The notes under the pieces were generated by a model. It had not been told where the DNA came from. It made no database searches and saw nothing but the letters and a program-made list of their open reading frames with translations. From NCBI RefSeq assembly GCF_033807715.1, contig NC_084607.1, positions 18,168,441 to 18,232,440 on the forward strand: a stretch of 64,000 bases of DNA, read 5' to 3'. How positions within the stretch are numbered: position 1 is the stretch's first letter; each line of letters starts with the position of its first letter. Position numbers and translations under genes: made by a program. Shown here piece by piece: positions 55,560-64,000 of this stretch. This stretch comes from Cololabis saira. Lineage: Eukaryota; Chordata; Actinopteri; Beloniformes; Belonidae.

Positions 55560-55870
55560 AGCTGATTGTGATGGTGATAGTAGGCAGGGGGGTTTCCTCA
55601 CTCCGGTGTTTGTAGGCGGGGAGTTTGTGTGCCAGTTTCTGGAGTGGGAGAGAGCAGCACACACGCGTCGCGGAATGTCACACGCGTGTCCCCCGCGTAC
55701 AGTAGTCGCTCCTGCGGTCATCAGTGCAAAACCTGCAGTGCTGTTTCTCCTTTTGGTTTGTCAACTCTTCTCGCTGGTCAAACCTGCTGCTTCATCGCTC
55801 GTTGTGTTTAAATAAAAAACAGAAAAAAGGGAAGCGGTCGCGAGCCGAGCCAGGGGTTTAAGCGAGATCA
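55560..55870 (+). promoter_or_regulatory. Second CpG-rich promoter-like segment
   Basis: Rich in CpG compared with its surroundings, with CGCGTCGCGG and GGTCGCGAGCC motifs and ACGCGTGTCCCCCGCGTAC-like repeats near 55665-55700. It could be a second promoter or first exon of the next gene on the + strand. The open frames over it show no known protein. Confidence 0.35.
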
Positions 55871-58800
55871 GGTTGGTTATTGCAATTTTTTTCCCTCTCA
55901 AACATGAACATGATCATTACATTGAAGCTTCATTTTTTTGTCATTACTCCCGAAAATCACATGCATGTCATCGTTTTTTGTTTTGAATTGCTTCACCTGA
56001 GGTGGCAGTTTATTATAGCCAGTAGTTAAATTGTAACAATGGCAGGGCTTAATCAAAGCAGCCGTCCTCGTGTTGTGTTGTACCAGCCGAGCAGTTCAGC
56101 AACAGTATTGTTTTATTATACGAGACATCAGGCAAGTAGCGACATTTTTATCATGCCGATTCATCACAATAATGCGTTTAGACCGGAATACGCGCCGAAA
56201 CAGAGCTGGACAAAGGTCCGCCGGCTGGATGAGGGTCGATGTTTATCATCAGGCATCCTTTCATAAGGAGATGGGTCGAAATGGTGCTGATCTCCCGTGC
56301 AAGTCAGTCCTCGAGCCATGAGCATCAAGTGATGGCCATCATGTATTTATCAATAGCCTCATCATAATCATTATCATCATCCAGCCGAGAATGTGCTTTT
56401 TATTGCAGCGCTGTCATGATGTGCATCAACAAACCGGAGTACATTTAGACTAAGTGCTGCCAACTGAAATGTGAAAGCAATTTAAACAATTGCATGATAA
56501 GCAGATATTATGTGAAGATGTATAAAATTGGGTCATGCGTATTTAGTGGTTTAATAAAAAAGATAAAACATCAGATATTATCAGTATTTGAAGTACAGAT
56601 TTTGACTTCAGGATGCCATATAATTACAAAAGATTTCCTGCTGACAATTTAACACGATGTAACTCTTAATTTCTGTTATTTTGAGCAGGCAGCTGCTCTT
56701 GTTTCGCTGTGTTTGACATGATGAAATTTGCTGCCTATTAGAGTATACACTTATAAAGGGCACAGGTAATGAATTATCCATGGAGAGCCTGTGTGCAATT
56801 TGAAAAGTCACCTTGGAAACTGTTGGGCGCATACAGCTAGGGCCAAACAGATAGAAGTTGCCCGTTCTTGCTCAGATATCCAACTTATTTCATCATCTCT
56901 GCTCATGCAATCAGGGCATTGAAATGTGTTTAGCTGACAGGTCAGCCCTACATCAGAAGCTTGGCTTTGCAATAAAGCGTAATGTCCATCTCTGCCTTTC
57001 TCTGCAGGTAACAAGGAAAGATGATGGACCATATAAGCGTCTGATGGGGCTGGTAGAGGTGTGTAGATTGAGAATTGTGGTGATCTGTTCTTAGCTTTAT
57101 CTCTTCTTTCATCAAGGTAGCAAAGATGAAACGAGACCAAATACCATAGAGGTGAACTTAGTGTGCAATTTGTACCCAGTGGCATTGCTAAGAATGGGCA
57201 GGCAGCGAAGGGTGGAAGAGGATATGTGAGGTTGATGAAACATGAGGCAAGACTTTACACTGCTTAGAGTACAGTCTGGCCATCAACACCTCTGTATGGC
57301 CAGCGAAGCTGTGCCTTGGGAGTAGTTATGCCTATTCAGGACAATTGATAGCCTCCAGAAAGGAACACAAATGTGGGATTTGTCCACAAAAGTGCTGCTT
57401 AAGCTGCACAGGGAAATAGAAAATGCCTTGAAGGAAGGGAGGAAAAAGATCAATATATTTTTTTCCTCCTTTTTGTAATAGGAAGGGAATGTTGGTGATG
57501 AAACCTCTTGCAAGTGCGGTGCGGATTATGATTGCTTAGCATTGCGATATGCCCGCTCCACTTCTCAAAGTGATACTTTCATCCAGACAGAGTAGCGGGC
57601 GTGTTTGATGAACTTCTTGAGTTAGACATGCCATATTCATTAGCACTCTATGTTTATTCATAATTTAGATAATCCAGTATAAGGCCTAACATGGCTATGG
57701 TTTTTGAGGGTTGTACTTTTCAAGTAACCCACTTATATATGTTAAACGTTTTATTGTCTGCGACATCAAACAGACATAAAAAAAAAAAACAGGAGATTTA
57801 ACCATCTTCGTACTTGTGAAGGAAATAAAGTCAAAATAAATGTATACATTTTTTTAAAGATAAGTGCTTCTGTTGTCAATTAGCTTGGGCATATTAACAC
57901 TGCCTTTAGTACTCCCATTGATTTAATTAATAGATATTTTTGTTTGTCAGTAAGTTAATTTATTTGCTGTTGTTTTTTTATAACTAAGCTTTCAGTCAAG
58001 TGAGAATAAGTGAAGAACTCAGAGCATCTTTTCTCTAAGCAATGTTGGATTGTAGTACAAAAATGATTATTAAGAATTAAAAATATATCTTTATGTATAT
58101 ATTTTAATCATTGCATTTGTTGTTATTTTTTGTACTGTCTTGTGAGTTTGATATCTTATAAGCAAACATCATTCCCTTAACTTGAACATGCCAGTTGCAA
58201 TGTTATTAATAGAAACGTAGTTTCGGAAATCAGCTCTGCTGACTCAATTTGTTTGAATCAAAGCCCCTCACAGGGGAAAATACCAAAATGACGCATGTTT
58301 TCTTGCTTTATTAAATGTATTTATTTTGTTTTAGTTTGTTGATGACTGATTTCTTGCCACACAGGAGTGTTTCAGTTGTAGAGAATCCACCTTTTGCAGT
58401 GTTACACATTTTTTATTTCACTTTAAAATGAATTAAAACGTGACAAAGTGTTGTGTTTATTCTGTGGCATGCTGTTAGGTCAATGCAATATTGCATTTAA
58501 AATGAATGTTAGAGCTTTACTACAGCTCTTAAGGTATTTTGCCAATGTGTGGGTTGTCTGCAATCCTGACTTCCTCTGCCAGTGTGAGGCTGCCGTATCG
58601 AGAGCTGTTCTCTTCCTGGGCAATCAAGTCCTCCAGGCAGATGCTTTAGAAGGCCAGTGAAGTCTCACGTCCTACTGGTTTTACCAACAGAACAGCTCAG
58701 AAATAAATATGGGCTCCTGAGCATGGCATACATTCTGTCACTAATTATTAAATTGGTGGGTGGATGCAAAAAGACTCGAGTTACTTTATACTAAATCTAG

Positions 58801-61800
58801 GCTCTAGGCTTCCCTGGCTGGACATAGCGCATGGAAGGATCACGTTATTCCAGCCTTTGGGTGCCCCAGCTGGCCAGAGGAGGCAGTGTACAGCCCAGGA
58901 TGGCTGCAGGTTTTTGTGAGGGTTTAGCACACATTAGCTACACAAGGGAACACGGGGAGAACATGCAAACAGAAAGGCCCTTTCGCCAACCCCACCCAGG
59001 TTCTGGGTGCTAAGGGCATGAGGAATTAAACACGCCCTCAACACCCACAGCATCCCCAGCGAGAACTGAACCCAGGTCCTTCTAGCAGTGAGGTGGCTGC
59101 ACTACCAGCTGCACTACCGTGCCCCCCACTTTTGTTCTTTAACAGTATGTTAGTTATTTTTCTTCAGCTATTCTTGCAGCCTTTTTAAACAAATACCGTA
59201 CCTGTAATTTTGAAGTTGACAACAAATAGTGGAAATGACGTCAAATATCTTTGAAATATTTTCCTTTTAATCAGATAAGAAAGAATAACACCTTTTAAGA
59301 AGTGAATTATTAGGGTAATGTCTATTAAATGGAAGAAAGGAAGTAAAGAAGGAAAAGTGTACTTTTATAAAGAGTCTCCTAAAACCCAGCAGTTTTCAAA
59401 CCAAAATCTGTCCACTAAAAGTTGTTATACTCCAATATTCAAAGAAATGATAAAAAAAACAACCCCAAAAACAATAAGAGATTAAACTTTCAGCTTTTCC
59501 TGTAAATTAAAAGGATTATGGTGCATGTAATGCATTGCTTTGTAAACATGTAATTTAGAAAAGCTACTAGCCTTGATTTATTTATAAGTAAAGAGAATAA
59601 TGAGGTGAATTTTATCAAATTTTATTACACAAAAGATACAACATTTTCAAAATATTGCAGTGGGCAGGAAAATAAATCACTGCTCTTTCAGATGTTCCTT
59701 ATGTTGTTTTATTTTATCTATTTATTTTTTTATTTATTTTGAGGGGGGGGTGTAACATCACATTATTTTATTTTAATGAACAGCTGGACCTTCTGGTTTT
59801 GTAAAACCCACCTAAAAAGTTAAAACATTGTAGTAATTGCTGGCATCTTTCCATTTTTTTTGGAAAAAAGTGATGGGAAAAAAGTATTTCCCATACTTGA
59901 TGAAACTGCTGAGAGCGGCAGAAAATAGCTTTGGCTGGCTAAATGTGCAGACCAGTACTCTGCCCAAACAAAGATTAACAGTGAGAATACCTTAACAATG
60001 TTTTGTCTACTAGAATGAACCATCCTCTACGCTTTAAGATCAGCATGTTTCCTTTGTCCATTCTGCATCGAGACACCTGATGTCTGTTCAGACCCTTTTG
60101 CATGCAATTGCTTAATTAAATCTACTCTCAAGTCTTATTCTTGGTAACTTGGACACTCAGTTTTCAGTCCAGTTATTCACCTAGTTGGAAAGAACACGTT
60201 AAAGACGTTTAGCAGGTTTTTCCACAACAACATGAAGCAGTAAAAATGCGGGGTTGATAATGAGAAAATACATTATACCCAATGTTGTTAAAGGGAGGCA
60301 TACATGTAGACCACTGATGATTTTAAAGCAGGACATTCAAAGCAGTATGCCTTGAAAATAAAAACTGCACAACAAATGAAAAGTAAATGAGGAAAAAAAA
60401 AACAGGAGTCAAGGTTTGTATTGAAACTGTTAGAAATTGAATTTTTAGCAGAAAAGAGCCTAAAAATAAAACCCAGCTGCAGTGGGATGAAGAGAAGCAA
60501 TCTTTGAATGATTGGATGAAAATGGTATTCAGAAATGAAATACAAATCGGTTTTGGGCAAGGAGCTAATGTCAGAGTATTTGTTGTTGCATATGAAATGA
60601 AGAGTATAAAGCATAAATGGTCACATTTCCACAATTTGATGATTCAGGGTTGTATGTCAGGTAACGCACTAGAAGAGACAGCATTCATTAACTCTACAGT
60701 AAAAGCACAGATGCCTGTTGCAGATGCGTATTTGCGATTTTTATTTTATTTTCCCTTTCAATGAATCAAGTGAATGACCCTCTACCAAGGGTGGTTATTG
60801 TATTCATTCATTTATTTCCATTTCATTCTTTGCAAGGCTGTATAGCGAAAAAGGACATTTTCAAAGTAAGAGTCAGTAAATCTTTTAATAACACGTTTCC
60901 CAGATGTTTTCTAAGAGCTTTTTTCCCCTCAAAGTGATTTTGACTGAAATTTTTGATATCCTCATGATGATGTACTTTTTAAAGTTTAAGGCAGCAAATC
61001 ACAAACTGCAAATTTAAGTACCACATCAGGTGTATCAATGATTGTCTTGTGCAATTTTTGTTCATTTATACTTTGATAATTGCAAAGTTAAACCATGCAG
61101 CATGTGCAGTATGATGTACGGGCTCAGAACTGGTCAAAAGTGCTGGCATAGTAGTTCCCCTCCAGTACAAGCGTATCACATTCCCTCTGAAAGCTGCTGA
61201 ATGATCTCTGCTCTTTTTGTCACTCTTATTTCACGCTCTGAATACTTGGTAGTTAATAGCTTCCCTCCCCTCTTCCCATCACACCTTTCTCTTAGACTGG
61301 CACACTATTTTCTCCAGCCACAAGTTTACACTGCTCATTCCGTATCTCCTCCAGAGCCATCAAAGGAGTCAGATTTTTAATTTGCAGTTAAACGGCGCCC
61401 GACACATGCAGCTTGGTTGAACTTAGCTGACAGGAGAAAGGATTAGATCTGAATTACCGGGAGATCTTTTCAAACTTGAATTGGAGGGGAGAGACGGAGA
61501 GTAGTGGCTCTGATCAGGCATGAATGGCTGATGGCATATACGATGGAAATGTTTGCTGATTGCATTAACCATCTCAACCCTGAGAGCACAAGTAGACAGG
61601 ATGACAAATAGGCATAAGTAGACATTTATAAGCCAGACCAAGAGAAATTGCTGGCATTTCTTTTGTTTCTTGGACCTTCTGTCATTTTATATTTAGTGGA
61701 AAGCATCAGAGGCTACAAGTCTTTGGGGTCTTCATAGCTGACTACTTCTCTTCATTTAATTATCTAAGATGTTTTTCAAAGACAGATTAAATTGGTGCTA

Positions 61801-64000
61801 AATATTCCATCTCGTAAGGCCTCATTTGCATTTGGACCACACATATTCTGTGCTTTTTTTTGTTCTTAAATTGATCAAATGAGTAGGAGTCACAGTGCAT
61901 GGGCTGTGACTCCTGCATTCATGCATTCATGAGCTGTATTAGGTGATGTTCAGCCTGTCGTTTCCCTGAGCTCAATTGCCGTTGCTGTTGCTGAATGCTG
62001 CATGTGTTTTTCCTGAAAATAGTTTTTCATCAGCATGCACCTCCACTGTCTAGTTTTATTCACTTCATTAGCACGCTGCCTGAGCCAAGGGCTCGGAAGC
62101 TTCCTTTCAAGAATTGATAATGACAATTTATATTTATATGTGCTTGCATGTTTTAAGTAATCAGTCTCTCTATGGATCTCTGTGGATATGTTGTATGTGA
62201 TTAGTTAGGCGAAAATGCAATCCACTGCCCCGTCTCAGCAAAGCCTGTATCCCGTTAGTCCTCTCTCAGTCATGTTTAGTATTCAGAGGGCAGGCACTGT
62301 TGTAATCTGGATTCCAAGGCAGGTTGCTGGGGTTTTTGTTTGCTCTTATGGCCCTGATAATCTTGTTACACTACTGTCAAGTGGAGCTGGCCCTCCCTGC
62401 AGCCCTGAACCACCATGCATGCCACCTCCGGTACCAGAAATGCACCCACTCCCCCCCTTATCCCGCCCCCCCAATAGCCTACCGCCATTTTGAGACAGTT
62501 GTTGATGGAAGAGCCTTGGATGTATCCTTGAAGAATCACCTCTTGAGCATCTTTATTCAGCCTCCCACCCCCACCCTGGGCAGTAAACGACAGTGATAAA
62601 TATTCATCAGAGGGACACAGTACGTGGAAGCCTGAGCCTCAGTTCCCCTTCAGCAAAGAGTCCCTTAGCTAATGGTGTCCATCCTTGGCACCCCCCCCAG
62701 AGAACTCCTGTGGAGGGGATGAGATCATGAAAGCATGCAACAAGCCCGATCAAGGCTGGACCCATCATGTCATAGCAGCAGAAATCTCACCAGTTTCTCT
62801 CTGTAGAGACACACCAACAAAGACGGCTTCTGTTGGTTGTCCAGCGTGCTCTTGTTGTGTTAGTCCAACTTTGTAACTTCCTAATTGGCACCTTTTAGTT
62901 TTGGTCCTTGCTGAGATCAGTGTTTCTTTTTTTTTTTTTTTTCAAACCTGCTCTACTCAAACTCTTCCAAAACTGTCTACTGTGCATTTTACACAAGGCT
63001 GTTTCATTTCTTTTTATCATTTTATCCCACCCTCTGTTTCCCTCCTCTCTCTTTCTCTGTCTTTCACCATTCCCTTTCTCTGGGTGACCAAACTCAGCAT
63101 TTTCTATTTCCTGTGGGTGTGATGTCTCTCCTCCACAAGCAATCAGCTCTGATTTGTCAGCGTTCTTCTAGGCGATTCATAAAAATTCAGCAAGCACCTA
63201 CAAAAGGCATCTGTGTCCCCGCACTTGCGCCCCCCTCCCGCCGCTCAAAGCTGCAGCTTTCACCTTCTGCTCTTTTTGGCTAGACATTGGCAAAAAAAAA
63301 AAAAAAAGGAGGCCTAAAATTATTAATGGAAGGTAATCTACACCAGGAGTAGTGCTTTTGTGCAAAGTGTCAAGTGGAAAGCCATCCTGTCACAGTGAAA
63401 TCCTTGGCTGCATCACCTCTGGCATTTCCTTGTCATTTCTTGCAGGAAATTATAGGTGTGTTTTCCCTCTCCTTTGCCTCTCTATTTGTGTGCATGTCTC
63501 TTTGTGTCTGTGAGGTATGACATGCCCAGTAGTGGAAGGGAGCAGCTGTGCATTGGACCTTGTCTGTGTTGTTCTGCCATGCCCTGTCATTGGTAGCCGT
63601 CTGTTGGCAGCAGCCTGTGCTGGAGGCTCGCAGCCTGGGTGCAATCTTTCCTCACTGTCATATGGTAAGCTTTCAAAATGCCAAACCATGCCTACTATGT
63701 TACTCTGCACAGCTGTGTGACAGAGCTCGCCTCCGCAACCTACAATATATGCAGTGTCTCTGTCTGGTCAAGATTCTAACTGCTTTTTAAATGGTGTTGG
63801 GTCTTGGTCATTGAGGGGAAAATAGTAGGCTTAATATGAAGTGTGTAAGATGCAGCCCTTTTTTTCCTGCTCTCATCACAGTAGCTATTAGTGTACTACT
63901 TTCCTGTCTATTTATCCATTATCTCTGCATCATCAGGCAGACCATTATCCCTTTGTTTTGCATCTGTGGTTCAAATTCTTACTGGAAATGAGTCACCATG
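55871..64000. other. Gene-free stretch to the end of the window
   Basis: Mostly unique AT-rich DNA with no exon recognised, including none of the small-Maf basic leucine zipper. It holds the dispersed repeat at 58800-59125, a T-rich run near 62928 and an A run near 63292. It could be a first intron of the downstream gene or intergenic regulatory DNA. Confidence 0.45.
58800..59125 (+). mobile_element. Dispersed fish repeat
   Basis: Contains GGGAGAACATGCAAACAG, AACCCAGGTCCTTCTAGC and CACTACCGTGCCCCCC, motifs that recur throughout teleost genomes in one interspersed repeat. Family and limits are not resolved here. Confidence 0.6.

Noticed and set aside
58831..59013. 60-codon frame
   Set aside because: Lies inside a dispersed fish repeat.

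Overview
The window is nuclear DNA from a ray-finned (teleost) fish. Three vertebrate genes with normal GT-AG introns lie in long AT-rich intergenic DNA full of fish-type short DNA transposons, LINE tails and microsatellites. No prokaryotic, organellar or viral genes were seen.

All three genes are on the + strand. They are notum (11 coding exons, 33467-38583, a secreted Wnt deacylase), a myadml2-like gene (single coding exon, 42286-43194, an eight-span MARVEL protein) and pycr1 (7 coding exons, 45194-48359, the last enzyme of proline synthesis). Order and orientation match the human 17q25.3 block NOTUM-MYADML2-PYCR1-MAFG. The genes do not form a pathway; they are neighbours by ancestry. The next expected gene, mafg, has no coding exon here, but two GC-rich promoter-like stretches (about 51.95-52.28 kb and 55.56-55.87 kb) lie where its 5' end would be expected.

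Layout: 1-33 kb has no recognisable gene. It holds two long (GAAA)n tracts split by an inserted element, a perfect 27-bp hairpin, several short transposons, and a 1.07-kb stretch (20657-21725) unusually rich in the TCF/LEF core WWCAAAG. From 33 to 48.4 kb is the gene cluster. From 48.4 to 55.4 kb is a dense nest of mobile elements, several with readable target-site duplications. From 55.4 to 64 kb is mostly unique sequence with no recognised exon, possibly intronic or regulatory.

No new multi-gene system was found. The observations most worth following are the WWCAAAG cluster upstream of the Wnt-feedback gene notum, a foldback element with 22-bp internal repeats and apparent 6-bp target duplications (two copies), and TTA-type GC-rich palindromes, one of which starts about 17 bases after the notum exon 1 splice donor. 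All homology calls are from recognition by eye; no database was searched.
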